Assembly (NCBI GenBank): GCA_037013495.1 | Contig: CM072810.1 | Location: 104,126,898-104,190,897, forward strand | Direction of reading: 5' to 3' | DNA: 64,000 nucleotides | DNA from: Hippophae tibetana | Taxonomy: Eukaryota; Streptophyta; Magnoliopsida; Rosales; Elaeagnaceae | Shown: piece by piece, positions 11,830 through 24,047 of the stretch | Position numbering within the stretch: position 1 is the first letter of the stretch | How the letters are laid out: each line of letters starts with the position of its first letter | Position numbers and translations under genes: made by a program | Notes under the pieces: model-generated | The model's database searches: none | Told to the model about the DNA's origin: nothing | What the model saw: the letters and a program-made list of their open reading frames with translations, nothing else

Positions 11830-12479
11830 TCTCGATCTTTAATGTAGAGAATGCATTTGTGGTCTTTGGTGACTTTTCTCGAATAGAAGGAGAATACCTT
11901 CCTTGTTTTTTAACCAATTTCTAGGTTGGTGCAATTAAAATTGGTTTCATATTTGGTGATTTTTTCACCATCTTCTTCTGAGAGAGCCATGATACTAGGA
12001 GAAATGATAATGATTTTACTAGTTGGATAATTTACTTTAATCTCAATAGAATTGTAAATCTTTATGAATTCATAGTAAATTTGGCTTAGCATTTGTCCTC
12101 TTAATACATAGAGTTCTTCTATGTTGAATTCTTATTCTAGAAGTACTCTTAATTTAGGAACCTTTCTGTTTGTGTTGTAAATCCCTATCTTGATGAAGTG
12201 GTAGGGATTAATACTTCCTTCCTTATTCCAGTTCATTAATGAACTGAAAAATCTAAGATAAATAGGTTTATCACCTGCTTTAATTTTTCTTTTTAAATTC
12301 TTAATTGTTCTTTTAAAAATTTCTAGGAAATAATTTAATTCACTTAAATTAATTCCTAGATATATATTCTCTATTAATCCTACATGAAATGTTTTATACA
12401 CAAATATTGGATCAACTCCTTCCAATATATTCAATTTACTTCCTGTAGGAAATTCTATATCCGTAGTATAGAATTTCAT
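11830..12479 (-). pseudogene. Unassigned viral-like ORF remnant
   Basis: A minus-strand frame at 12132-12479 (115 codons) is the best open frame in this part and has a normal amino-acid mix (RFFSSLMNW, NPYHFIKIGIYN). A second minus-strand frame lies next to it at 11910-12092. Together they look like a decayed coding region read leftward, in the same direction as the pararetrovirus-like sequence at 13,470-15,800. I could not assign a domain. They may be part of the same viral insertion, split by the gypsy fragment at 12,682-13,465, but this is inference. Confidence 0.4.
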
Positions 12480-12681
12480 ATCTTCAATATGTTATTGGGT
12501 AGATTTTCTAGCCAAATTATAGAGACTCAACCATTGTAGTTTGCTGAGGTTTTTATAGTGATCCTTTTCATCTTCAATGATTGGCGTAGTTTTAGAAGAT
12601 GTCTCCCTAAATAGTATTAAATGTTTTACTATTTTTTATGTCTATGGTGGATATGTTTCTTAAAATAGCATTGAAGGCCTT

Positions 12682-13323
12682 TGTCACGACCTTATTTTTC
12701 AAGTAGCGATCATGCGTCACTTAGCACCGTCCGTTGCACTAAGCCTGCCTTTAAATTCGAATGAAACTCCAAAGAGAATAGAAAGAGTTTGTAAAGAATG
12801 CTTTGTATTACTCTAGAGAGAGTTTATCTTACAAGATGCTAAGAATTCCCAAGATTTCCCAAGATGATTACAAATGAAGACCAATGGGTGTATTTATAGT
12901 GTGGCTCTAAGCTTAAGGCTATGCCACCACTTTCTAGATTCTTCTAGTACTAGAATATACAAGAGTGTTCTTGTTTTATCTACAATATACCACAAGGGTC
13001 TAGGACCTTCTATCCAACTCTAGAGTCTTCTAGGTTTGTCTAATTCCTTCATGCACGTTCCGAGATGTTCCGTAAGCTTCTAGCGGCTTCTACATCATTC
13101 ATGAACCATCCGGTATGTTCTAGAATATTCCAGGCCATTCTAGCACCCTCCAGCGTGCTCTAGAACATTCTAGAGTCTTCAAAGCTTGAGTTGAGTCCAT
13201 CCAACTCTAGCTCTTTCTAGACATCTCTAGGAAACTCTAGAACTTTCCATGTAGAATAGTCTAGATCCTTTAGGCAACCACCATTTATTTGGACTTTTAG
13301 GGACATTTGAGCGGGACGTGACA
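12682..13323 (-). mobile_element. Ty3/gypsy chromovirus LTR (642 bp)
   Basis: On the minus strand it starts TGTCACGTCCCGC and ends AAGGTCGTGACA, giving TG...CA ends within a 7-base terminal inverted repeat (TGTCACG/CGTGACA). It directly follows a purine-rich polypurine tract and the end of a chromodomain reading frame, so it is the 3' LTR of a leftward-reading element. The centre is rich in TTCTAGA-type motifs. The 5' part of the element is missing, so this is a truncated copy. Confidence 0.8.
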
Positions 13324-13335
13324 CCCTCCCCCACT
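13324..13335 (-). other. Polypurine tract of the gypsy fragment
   Basis: Minus strand GTGGGGGAGGG immediately next to the LTR start, the expected plus-strand priming site of an LTR retrotransposon. Confidence 0.7.
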
Positions 13336-13340
13336 CAAGT

Positions 13341-13465
13341 TCACGATGCCCTTGTTGCGCCTTTAAGCTTGAACCTCTTTATGTCATCTTTGAATTGCCA
13401 TAAAGAATCTTCGGGTTCCCAGCTTGTCTCTATATTCAGAGCGTTCTTCCATTTGGTACACCTAT
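13341..13465 (-). pseudogene. C-terminal chromodomain of a Ty3/gypsy polyprotein (fragment)
   Basis: The minus-strand frame ending with a TGA at 13341-13343 reads TKWKN, then SWEPEDSLWQF and KDDIKRFKLKGATRAS. This is the conserved end of a plant chromovirus integrase chromodomain (KWK...W/E-P). Only about 40 residues remain. The rest of gag-pol is absent, and the sequence switches to pararetrovirus-like DNA near 13,465. A 12-base word (TATGTCATCTTT) occurs at about 13381 and again at about 13467, which may mark the rearrangement point. Confidence 0.75.
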
Positions 13466-13469
13466 TTAT

Positions 13470-15800
13470 GTCATCTTTCTAGACTTCTTATTCTTCCTCT
13501 TAGAGTATCTGATATAGTTTCTTTATTCATTTGTTCTCAATTTTCTGTTAAGATTTTATATAGTGTTTTAGGTAATTTTTGAAAAGACATTTCTTTTAAG
13601 TTGTTTGTATATAGGGTGTTAATTTATGGTAATACATTTCATATTCATAAATAAAAGAATCTATGTAACACATATTACAAATTTCCATATTTGTTAGATG
13701 TCATTTAGTTTCATTGATTTCATTTTCACTGGATTCAATAATATTCTTTCTTTTATTTTCTTCAATAAATTCTTTGTATATTTCATGTATTATTGTATCC
13801 AAGTATTCTATTCCCGTATAAGCATTTCCTTGCATTAATAAATGTTGTTGATATGTTAAGTTTGAAAACCAAACTTTTACATTTCATGTGTATTTTATGT
13901 GCTATAAGCACTCTACAAGTTGAAGAATTTGTTTGGGTAGTTTAAAATGTTTGTATAAGTACACTAATTTCACTAGACCATTCATCTAGTTTTTTTTCTA
14001 TCTCTTATACAATCTAAATCTAGAAGTTCAGATTTATAATTATCATGGAGTTTGAACTCTGGTGGAATATTTCTTCTAGTTCTCCAATGTAATCATTCCT
14101 CCATTTTAGGTGGTTGTCTTCTTTTATACGTATTATCAGGTTGTTCTGATCTTTGCCTATTTCTTTCTCCCTTATGTGGGTCAGATGTTCCTTCTTGGTA
14201 GAGGACTGGTAATGAAATTGGTTTCATATGACCTTTTGGGGTCATGTTTTCTGGTTCAGAATCAATTTAACTTATTATTGTCATATCATCATCTTCTTTG
14301 TTAGTACAAAGTTTTCCATTATAATGTTCTTTTATTTCTTCATTGATTGATGTCAATAAACTGACTAATGTTCCTATATCTCTATTTTCAGGGTCCATGA
14401 ATTTTCTTTTTAATTCTTTTCTATATTTCATTAAATTGAAATTATCTTTTTATTTTTAGATTGTTCCTCATTTTTCCTTTTCTCATTTTTAGGAATCAAA
14501 GAACTTGATCTCCTTTGTGGTTCTTCTTTTAATTCTTCTAAAAAATCATATTTATAACCTATTATTTCATTATTCCTATGTATATTGTATACATCTTTTC
14601 TTAGTTCTTAAAATTTCTTGTGCATATCTTGTTGTAGTTTATTATAACCACATTCATTTATTTCCTTTAGTAATTCTTTTTGTATATCTATTATTTCTTG
14701 TAAATATTTTGTGTTTGATTCTTGGACTAAATTCATTTCCTCTATTAATAATTGTATAGTTTCAAATAATGTTGCTTGATTTTTTGCTACACCTACTAGG
14801 CTTCTATTTATTTCTAAATGCATATTTTTTATTTTATCTCTAAACATGATTTTTCCCCAATATACAGTCATGAACTAATGCCTTCATTATTTTAACTTCA
14901 TTTTCTACTTTTTTAACTTCTTTTTGGTTAGAAGTTTCTTCTTCATGATCTATAAAAATAAATCTTGGTATGTTATTAGTTTTAACAACATTGTTATTTC
15001 TTCCTGTTATTAAGGGTTTTTCTTTAATATCTAATTTTCATTCTTCTGATATTTCAAAGTCTGTTAGTATTTTTGATTTTATTATTTGTTCAAGTTCCTT
15101 AAAAATTTATATATTTCTATAAATTCATTTTGTCTATATATTGAACTATTATGACTATTTGTTAAAGAATATGTCACTAAATAATGTATTGAAAATGAAT
15201 GATTTCTTTGTTTCATTAAATCTCCTCTTTCAAATTCATATGCTAGACTTAATACTTGATTTAGATTGTTATCATGTATATTTATAGCAAATCTAGGGTA
15301 TGCTGTAAATTTTAGCTTTTGATATCTTAAATTACCATGAATTATTCCTAATAAGGCATCTTGTCTATTTATTATTCTATTATCTAATAATGTTATGGCT
15401 GTATCTATTATTTCTTTAAAATGAGCTTTTATTAATATTTAGATTCCTCTTAAATGGATGTATCCAATTTTTTCTTTATTTTTATGAGGAATTTTTGATA
15501 ACTTATATAATTTTTTTATCAATTAATGGTATATTATATCTCTCTTTTATATCTGTAATTTTAATACTTATTTCTTTATTACTTATGCCATAATAGATTA
15601 TATTTTTTCTAGGGAATAATTTTCTTAATAAAAATTATGAGTATTTAAATTCATCTTTTTTTTAAGATTTAACTTTACTTTTTGAATTTCTTCAAATTTA
15701 TTTTTACTTATTACAATTTCTTGTGAAAACATCATAAAATGTCTATTATCTCTTGGTTTATTTTTTCCTCTTTCATTTTTGAGAATGTTTTTTTTTTTCT
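13470..15800 (-). mobile_element. Endogenous pararetrovirus-like remnant, block 1
   Basis: A leftward-reading block of decayed coding sequence. The part at about 15,000-15,760 resembles the movement-protein region of plant pararetroviruses (Caulimoviridae), judged from recognisable segments in more than one frame. Downstream on the minus strand, an intact 87-codon frame (14608-14871) is strongly helical and coiled-coil-like, as in the linker between movement and coat regions. The region from about 14,500 to 13,470 is too decayed to assign. Stops and frame changes occur throughout, and no reverse-transcriptase motif was seen, so it cannot be an active virus. A second, similar block lies at 60,400-62,390. 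The family call rests on recognition, not on a search. Confidence 0.5.
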
Positions 15801-15849
15801 AAAACTTAGGGTTATTTTTGATAACTGTTAAATTTAACATCTGTTATAT

Positions 15850-18800
15850 TTTTAGGGATATTTTTGAATTTTTTAAAACCTTGAAGATATTTATGAAGAT
15901 TCTTTAAACTTTAGGGATATTTTTTATTTTTTTCCCAAATCTCGATATTAAAAATTCTTTTTATTATAAATAATTTAATATAATATTATGAATAATTATA
16001 ATATAAAATAGTTATTATATTAATTATAATATATAAAATTATTCATTATATAAATAATAAAATAATAAGTAATATAATTATTTTAAAAAATAATTATTGA
16101 ATTTTGTTTATTTTGGGATAAAAACAATTTTGACTTGGATTATTATAACCGACACGTTGGCCAGCTGTCTGATTAATTTCATATTAAAATTGAGAGTTTC
16201 CACCGCCACGTACGGTACAGAGGATCAATCAGAGAGGTGGTCATTGCCTCATTTGTCAACAATAATGAGCAAAGCGTTTGGAGAAACAATAATATTATAA
16301 TATAGATATAAATTTAATAGTTAATTAAATTTTTAAAAAATTATTTTTAATATATTATTATTGTAATACATTTTTAATGTTAACTTTAATATACTTAAAT
16401 CATATTCAATATTATATGAGTGTTAATTTTTATAATTTCTTGATTTTATTATAATTAAAGCTATAATAGTTTTACTATTATTTTGAAAAATTTAACATTT
16501 TTTGGCATGTGATTTATTAAAATTTTAGAAATAATTTAATACTAAATGCTACTCTAATACAATCAAATGATAATTGTAAATATATTAAATACTAAAAAAT
16601 TATTAATTATTGATAAAAAATAATAGATAAAATAAATTATATAATAATTAAGGGTAATAATAATTACTAATTTAAAATATAAAGGTAATTTTATTCAAAA
16701 AAATATAAAATATGATATATATTTATATATAATATAACATAAAAATAATATTTTTTATATTTATTTTATATATTTTATACTATTAAAAACATATAATAAA
16801 TTATTTTATTTTAAATATTATTTAATTAAATATTGTTTTAATTGAATTATAATGTTGTTTTAATAGATTTATTTTAATATTAATTAAATATTATTTTTAT
16901 CCTTATAAATTTTAATAATATTAATTTTTTGTTTTTTTCGTTAAGAATAAGTTTTCTTTAATTTTAAACCAAATGAAGATAAATTTGATCCTGCAATAAT
17001 AACTCAATACTCCTTGCCCCACCAGTTAGGTAAAGGAGGTATACATGGTGAGTACGTCGGTGACAAGGAAAGATGTAACCACATATTTTAATAACGTTTA
17101 TTTATACATTTATCTTTTAATTTATTTAATACATTATAAATTAATACCTAATTTTTTAATTTATATAATTTAATTTTAAATTTTGATAAATATAATACAA
17201 AATTTATATTTTTTATTAAATTAATTTAACTGTATTACAGTTATATATAACATGATAACTTACCTTTGTAATTCATTTTAACTCCAAAATATTTTAAAAT
17301 ACATGCATAATTTGATAAAATTTATAACAAAATTTATAACTTGATAATTAATATTTTAATTATTTGATAATTAAGTATAATATTATTAAATTAATTTAAC
17401 GAAAATTAAGATTTTGAATTTAATTTATCAAATTTAAAAAATATTATAAATTAAAATATTTACATTAAATAAATATTTTAATAAATTCAAAAAAAGGAAT
17501 TGAATAAAAAAATTTAGTTGGCAAAAAATAGTATAAGCAACTTATTTAAATTAGTGGTTGATGCCCAGAGAATAAGGCCGTGAATTATGTTATATATTTC
17601 TTTTTTTAAGTCAAAGTTTACATATTTTTTATCATTTATAATTAATAATGTTTTTATAAATATAAAAAATAATAATTTTAAAATTATTAATAATATTTAA
17701 TTATATTTAATTACGAATTTCAATATTTAATATATCAAAATAATGATAGTTTAATTTAATTGATGTTTAATTTAATACTATTTTATGTAAAATGATATGA
17801 TATATTTTTTTAATAATAAAATATAAAAATATAATTTTATAGTTATAAATTTTAAAAGTATCATTTTTATTATTTTTCTTGAATTTATAATTAGTTATAA
17901 ATAAAATATAATTTATATTTTGGATTGCTAAATATATAATTTTTTACTTGGATATACTTTGGTTCAGGAACTGGCGTCATAATATAATATCATTATGTTG
18001 AATGGTCCACAAATAATTAGAGAAATGATGTTCAAACAAAAAGAGAGTAGAAAATTTGAAAAATGGGGATCAAGAATAAATATATGCAACTAAAAATAAA
18101 ATAAAAATAGAGGTAATTAAATAAACGGATAGATGAGTTGGTATGATTTAATCAGTAGTAGATGAAGAAGCTAACAGAACATCGCACTAACGGCGTAATA
18201 CACAAAAATAAGCTTAATTAATTAAGATAATAAAAATATATAAATTATTTATTATATTTTAATATTATTATTATTAATATAAAATCATTACAATAATAAC
18301 AAATTTAATTATAACAGTATATAATAATGTCTATTTTTCATGGGGTACCGAAGTTAAGTAGGCTGCTCATAAACAACGCTGTGGGTTAAAATATCGTGAA
18401 CTTAAATTTTGTAGCATATTGATAATATAATTTATAATTTTAAATTATTTTTATTTTAAATTAATCTTTTTATTTATTACATATAATATAAAATACATGT
18501 AATATTGATAAATAAATCAAAAATTATAAGTATGTAATAAAATTATTTAAAATAATATTTTATCAATATTACTCAACATTTTATTATTAATATTATATTA
18601 TTTGTTTATAAATATCAACATTTTCTTGATATTATTGTGGTCGTATAGATGTTAGAAACTCTAAAACACGTATATTGCCTGACAATATAGGAAATATTTT
18701 TTTAAGATTTATTCAATAAATTAATAATTTTAAAAAATAAATTTCGAAACTTAACTTTGATTTTAAAAAAATTAACATATTATCCTTTTAAAAAATACAA

Positions 18801-20640
18801 TTAAAAAATATGACATATGAGCCGAAAATTTCCAAATTTAACCAGCTCATCACCTAGGTGAGCAGAGATATCTTAAATTAATTAAAAAATATTTTTTAAA
18901 AAGTAATAAAATACATACATGAGTAGACAAAAATACTCCTTTTATAATGAGTGAATTATATTAATTTTTTAGCAATTATGAATTAATTAAAAATATCTTT
19001 TAATTTAGCTCAAAAGGTAACATAAATTAAAATTCGGGAATACGAGAAGTCCTAAGTAAAACTAGAGTAATTTGGGGGTACTCCAAAGATATATCCCTTG
19101 TTTGTAATGATATTATAAGACAAAGTTTAACACATTTGATCATATTTGCATGCAATATTTGAGTAAACTTATGATCAAAATTTAATAATTTTTTATCATT
19201 TATAGTTAAAATTTAAGGGTAACTTCAAATATTAACAAACATGTTAAAACGAAATATATTATGATTCAAACATAATGAAAAATAAAAATTTAAGACCCCA
19301 AGTTATCAAAACTTTGCTCGCATACTCAAGTTTTGAGTTTAACGTAAGCTACATGAACCCGTAATTGGAAAAAGAATGATTATGTATGGATGTATTTCTC
19401 TTATAATTGGTTATAAAAAAATTCGTGTAAAATAAAATGATTTGATTTAAAGTGAGTGATTTTAAGATAAATATATAGATGTTTGTGATAAAAATGTTAA
19501 ATATAATTTTAAGACGAGAGCATGCATTCAAAACTATTTATCCTAAAAATAAGTATTACTTACTTACTTTAAAATTACAATAGTAATTATCAAAAAATTT
19601 AAAAAACTTTTAAAAATTACAAATTATCCTTAAAAATGCTTAATCTAATTAAAAGGATAAGTGTTTCTAAAGGTTGAAATAGTTTGATTATTCAAATTAA
19701 TTTTAAAGATTTTTAATATAAATTTAATCTAACGATGTAATTAAATTGAATTAATTTAAATTCAAATAGATCAAATTTTTTCATATTAATTAAAGTTATA
19801 TCGATGTTAAAATTTATTTATAAATTATTATACATAACATTTAAATTTTAACTTATATGTCTCTAATAAAACATATTATTTATAATCTCAACTAAAAATA
19901 ATAATAATAAATATATTTGAATAATTATTAAATTATTATAAAAAATTAAAATTTATATTTATTTTTAATCTAAAATAATTATGATATATATAAATATAAT
20001 ATATTATAAAATAAAATATATATTTATTTATAATTTTAATAATAATTCGTTCTAAATTAGATTCGAAGTTGTTATAAAATCTATCAATTTATCTAAACTC
20101 AAACATATTTTAACACTTTTTAATATAAATTCAATCTTAATATTAAATATATCAATATAATTTAATACAAATAGTAAGAATTAGATAATATATATTAATT
20201 TATTAGATTATTTATTACGTTGAATATATTTGTTTAGTTAAAATAAACAATAGCAAAAATGGGTTTATTAGAACCCAAAAAAAATCAAACAATTCAAATG
20301 ATATCTAGCCACTTGAATTTTGATGGAAAAAGTTGAGATTAAGAAAGTCCTGCCAACCGGTAAATTTTCTAGGTAGATTCCACTACCGGAAGACCATAGT
20401 ACATTAATACAACCCTTCTATTTTACGTGAATCAGAGAGAGAGAGAAAGAGAACACCCTGTGAGTTGTTGGTCACTTGGTTGTTACAAAAGAAACAAAAG
20501 AGCTTCATTCCATGTGAATTGGCGAAAAAGAGACGGACAGAGAAAAAGAGAATGGGTATACTAAAAGAAAGCAAATTTATTTGTGCGGCAAAAAAGATCA
20601 GAAGAGAGATATGGATCAAAGATAAAAACTAAGCCCATTC
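15850..20640. other. AT-rich gene-poor region
   Basis: About 4.8 kb of AT-rich DNA, with long A/T runs. A short less AT-rich patch at about 16,190-16,280 and another at about 18,335-18,390 show no recognisable domain or RNA. The ORFs in it are low-complexity. The last 250 bases (about 20,400-20,640) probably include the cyclin promoter. Confidence 0.5.
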
Positions 20641-20781
20641 TCACTCTGTTAAACAAAACAAAACTAAAACAACGCAGTTCTATTTCTATCTTTCACTTCC
20701 AACTTCTTCGCGCTTATTTGTAACTCTATGCTGAACAAACTACTTCTTCTGTATATAGAGCTACTTTCTTCAATAATCTCT

Positions 20782-21450
20782 GTAAGTTCTTCATTTTTCT
20801 TCTGAATCCTCTTCATTGACTGCCACATTCACTTAGATCTCATAGGGATTTGACGAAATAAACTAAATTCTTGGTGGGTTTGCTTGTTTCTTTGAATTTC
20901 TGGGTTTACTCTTCTGGGTTTTTATCACTTGTATGTTTACCTCCAGAATCCGGTTTGTTTTGTTAGTTTGTTGTATTTTAAGTAATTCCTCTTTGTGGGT
21001 AAGTAATTATTAGGTTTGGGCAAACCAGAATAATGTCTTGTTCTATAATTTACGGTTTCTATCAATTTACTGCCTAATTTGCCTTAATACAGTGTTTGGT
21101 TGATATAAAATTAAGCAATTTTGCGTATCTATTAGTTGATTCGTCTACTTGATTATTGAGATGGAACACTTCTATTTGGTAATCTCAATGACAGGCTGAA
21201 GTCTCAGCTTGATTTGATAACAATAGGATTTTTTGGTGCCAATTTATTAAAAGAGAAATTGTAAACACCCTATGTAAGTAACATAGCTTTTAACAAATGG
21301 GCATTCTCTGCTCTTAAAAATGATGAAATTATTGTATAACTATGTGGCTATTTTCCCAGATTATGCAATTTTTTCCATGTTACTTCAAATAGACTAGTTT
21401 TTACATAAGATCTAGTTACTTGAAAATATATCATATTGTTTACATTAGTG

Positions 21451-21481
<31 letters not shown>

Positions 21482-21492
21482 TTTTTTTGCAG
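20782..21492 (+). other. Intron in the 5' UTR of the cyclin gene
   Basis: Donor GTAAGT at 20782 and acceptor GCAG ending at 21492, seven bases before the ATG. The intron ends in a GT dinucleotide run followed by about 25 T, an exceptionally long polypyrimidine tract that is likely to vary in length. The non-coding first exon probably begins between 20,640 and 20,700. Confidence 0.65.
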
Positions 21493-21499
21493 ATCTGCT

Positions 21500-22855
21500 A
21501 TGGGAACTGTAGCAGCTGACATTGAGAATGATTTCTCAGATGTTTACATCTCTTTGGGGCTCAAGGAATTGGGAAAAAAGGTCAAGAAATTTCCACGAGT
21601 TTTATCACTTCTCTCTTCGCTTCTTGAAAGATATGTTCATAGAAATGAGATGCTATTGGAGACAACACAGATTACGAATGCTATTACTATATTTCATGGT
21701 TTAAGAGCTCCTTGTTTGAGCATTCGACAATATGTTGAGCGCATCTTCAAGTACTCAGGGTGTAGTCCGTCATGCTTTGTTGCCGCACATGTCTATCTGG
21801 ATAGATATATACAGTGCACAGAGGTTCATTTAACTTCTCTTAATGTTCACCGGCTAATAATAACAAGTGTGATGCTAGCTGCAAAGTTTATGGATGATGC
21901 GTAAGTGTTTTTTTATAAATAGATTGCATATTTGCATGAGATATAGTCAAGCTAGATAGTTTATTAGAATGGTTTCTTTTAATTTTGTGGAGCATTTTAA
22001 CCTAACATTCAAAGGTCCCTGCCTCAGTTGCACCCAAGATTTTATAAAATAGCATAATTGAAGTTGTTAGGGTCTGTTTGCTCTTACTTAACTTTTGACG
22101 ACAGTAATAAAAATGCTTCAGAACCAAACAAAAAAATTATCAGAAGTGCATTCAAGGCTCATAAAGCACATTTTGTACTTGCTGAAAGAAGTACATTACC
22201 TGAAACTGCTTCTAACTAAAACCATGTTTAATATAAACACAAGCAAATAAACGCTTAGAAGAGTAGATCTATGATGTTTGAAATTTTGAATCTCTTCTAT
22301 GCTTGATCCGTAACCCAAGATTTGATTTCTTATCCATAAAGAATGTTATTTGCATTTGACTTATAGAGCTGAACATTGTGCTTGGTCGACAGAAAATTTT
22401 CAATACTTCATTACAAAGAGAGTTGATTCAGATGATTATATTTGATGAATTAGTAGGGCAATGACATAGCTTCCATAATGGGTGCCCTTTAATTGCATAG
22501 TTGTAATGTGTTATTAATTGTTTTCCATTTTAGCACAAAACTTATAAGACAGACTTCTGCATTGTTGCACAGATTCTTCAACAATGCATACTATGCCAAA
22601 GTTGGAGGAGTAAGCACAGGAGAGATGAACAAGTTGGAGATGAAGTTTTTGTTTACTATTGATTTCAGGCTTCAAGTAAGCGAGGACACGTTTGGAAGAT
22701 ATTGTTGGAAGTTAGACGACGAAACCAAGGAACAATTGCAAATTGAAAGGCCAATCCAAGCATGTGGGATCAAAGAGGGTTGGTCCAACAAAGATGAAGA
22801 TGTAGAATCATCTCAGTGTATCATGACACAATTTTCAAAAATACAATGTAGTTAG
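21500..22855 (+). CDS. P/U-type cyclin (cyclin-P3-1-like)
   Basis: Exons 21500-21900 and 22573-22855 (GT-AG intron splitting an Ala codon) encode 227 residues. The protein has the compact layout of plant P- or U-type cyclins: a short N-terminus ([13 protein letters not shown]), then a cyclin box. Key blocks are [16 protein letters not shown] (31-46), HGLRAP (66-71), [12 protein letters not shown] (74-85), YLDRY (99-103), [16 protein letters not shown] (114-129), [11 protein letters not shown] (136-146) and [15 protein letters not shown] (about 153-167). In Arabidopsis, family members bind CDKA-type kinases and have been linked to division and nutrient signalling; here the role is inferred from family. 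The start is the ATG just after a 5' UTR intron; an in-frame ATG at 21452 lies in that intron's T-rich end and is rejected. The closest named relatives are the P3/U2 group. Confidence 0.93.
22068..22258. mobile_element. MITE-like insertion in cyclin intron
   Basis: Inside the intron between the two coding exons. The left end reads TTAGGGTCTGTTTGCTCTTA and the right end AAGCAAATAAACGCTTA, which form an imperfect terminal inverted repeat of hAT-like type. No coding capacity. The boundaries are tentative. Confidence 0.4.
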
Positions 22856-22869
22856 GATACCTGATTGTT

Positions 22870-24047
22870 TGTACTGTTTGAAACATAGGTTAGTTAATGA
22901 CAATTCGTGTGAAGATGTGTGCTTAGGAATTCTGTATAGCCCTATGAGCCAATAATACTACTTAGGTTGATAGACTAAGTGGTATTACGTGGTGTAATTA
23001 TGCTATGAACGGTTCAAATTAAAAATGGTTTCAAGTAAATCAAAGCACTTTCAAATATGCTTTTGCAGCTCCGTTTGGAATCTGTTTTTTTTTTTTTGTT
23101 TAAAAATGATTTCAAGTAAATCAAATCACTTAAAATAATTACTAATAGTTTGTACTTTTAAGAGAAGGCATATTATGCATCCAAAAGTCCAAATAGGCCC
23201 GTAGTGGATTTCGTAATCAGGCACAATATGAGGTTATAATTTAAAGTCTATTCCATTAACCATGAAAAAGCAAAAGGATTGAACTTTGTTTCTTTAGGGG
23301 ATAAGGTGCTTGAGGAAGGCGATCGCATCATACTACCTCGTCAGCCTATTTTTGCGGTTGTGGATTATGGAATAACCATCATTATATTAATGGTGAAAAA
23401 TAAAGATCTTGTTTGATTCAAATCATTTAAGATTAATTTAATAAATTAAAAAACTCAAACTCAATTAACTCCTAAACATCTCTAGAATTCATCAAAAAAA
23501 TAATTGTATAAAGATAATTACTATAATTTCGTTATAAAATACACACTTTAAATATATTGTTTCCATTAATTTCTTATTTTATAAAAATATAATGAAAATA
23601 TAATATTTATATTAAAAAAATTATTCTTTATACAAAATTATAATATTTTTATTTTTTATTTATGTTAAAAAAATATAAATAAAATAAACTATAAACTAAC
23701 TAATCAAACTCATTCTAGTTTAAAAATAAATATAATCGTTAGATAAATTAAATTGAACTATAATTCTAAACTTACCCAAACTAAAAAATTTAACTCGGTT
23801 GACACTTTTATACATAATAAAAACCACTTGTATGAAAACACAAGATAAAAAAAGTAAAAAAAATTGTCAAATAACACATTATAATTAATTAATGTGAATG
23901 CCAACTTGAATGCATTTAGCATTTCTAACAATTACAAGGGATTATCACATAGCAAGAATCGGAAACTAAACCTAAACAAATACCAAACAATCTACCTTTA
24001 AAGTTATATACATACTAGTCAAAAAATCGAAACTCTGGCCGGAGAAT
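22870..24047. other. Convergent intergenic region
   Basis: The 1.2-kb spacer between the stop codons of the cyclin (plus) and the ARM-BTB gene (minus). It must hold both 3' ends. Apart from the MITE-like piece it is AT-rich; a small less AT-rich patch at about 23,300-23,375 has no recognised identity. Confidence 0.6.
23071..23206. mobile_element. MITE-like element downstream of the cyclin
   Basis: Starts near GCTCCGTTTGGA and ends TCCAAATAGGCCC, an imperfect inverted repeat typical of small hAT-type elements. The word TTTCAAGTAAATCAAA occurs just before it (about 23030) and again inside it (about 23109), so the area has also been partly duplicated. Confidence 0.4.

Noticed and set aside
21452..21499. 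Upstream in-frame ATG for the cyclin
   Set aside because: It would translate the GT/T-run end of the 5' UTR intron; the acceptor at 21492 removes it.
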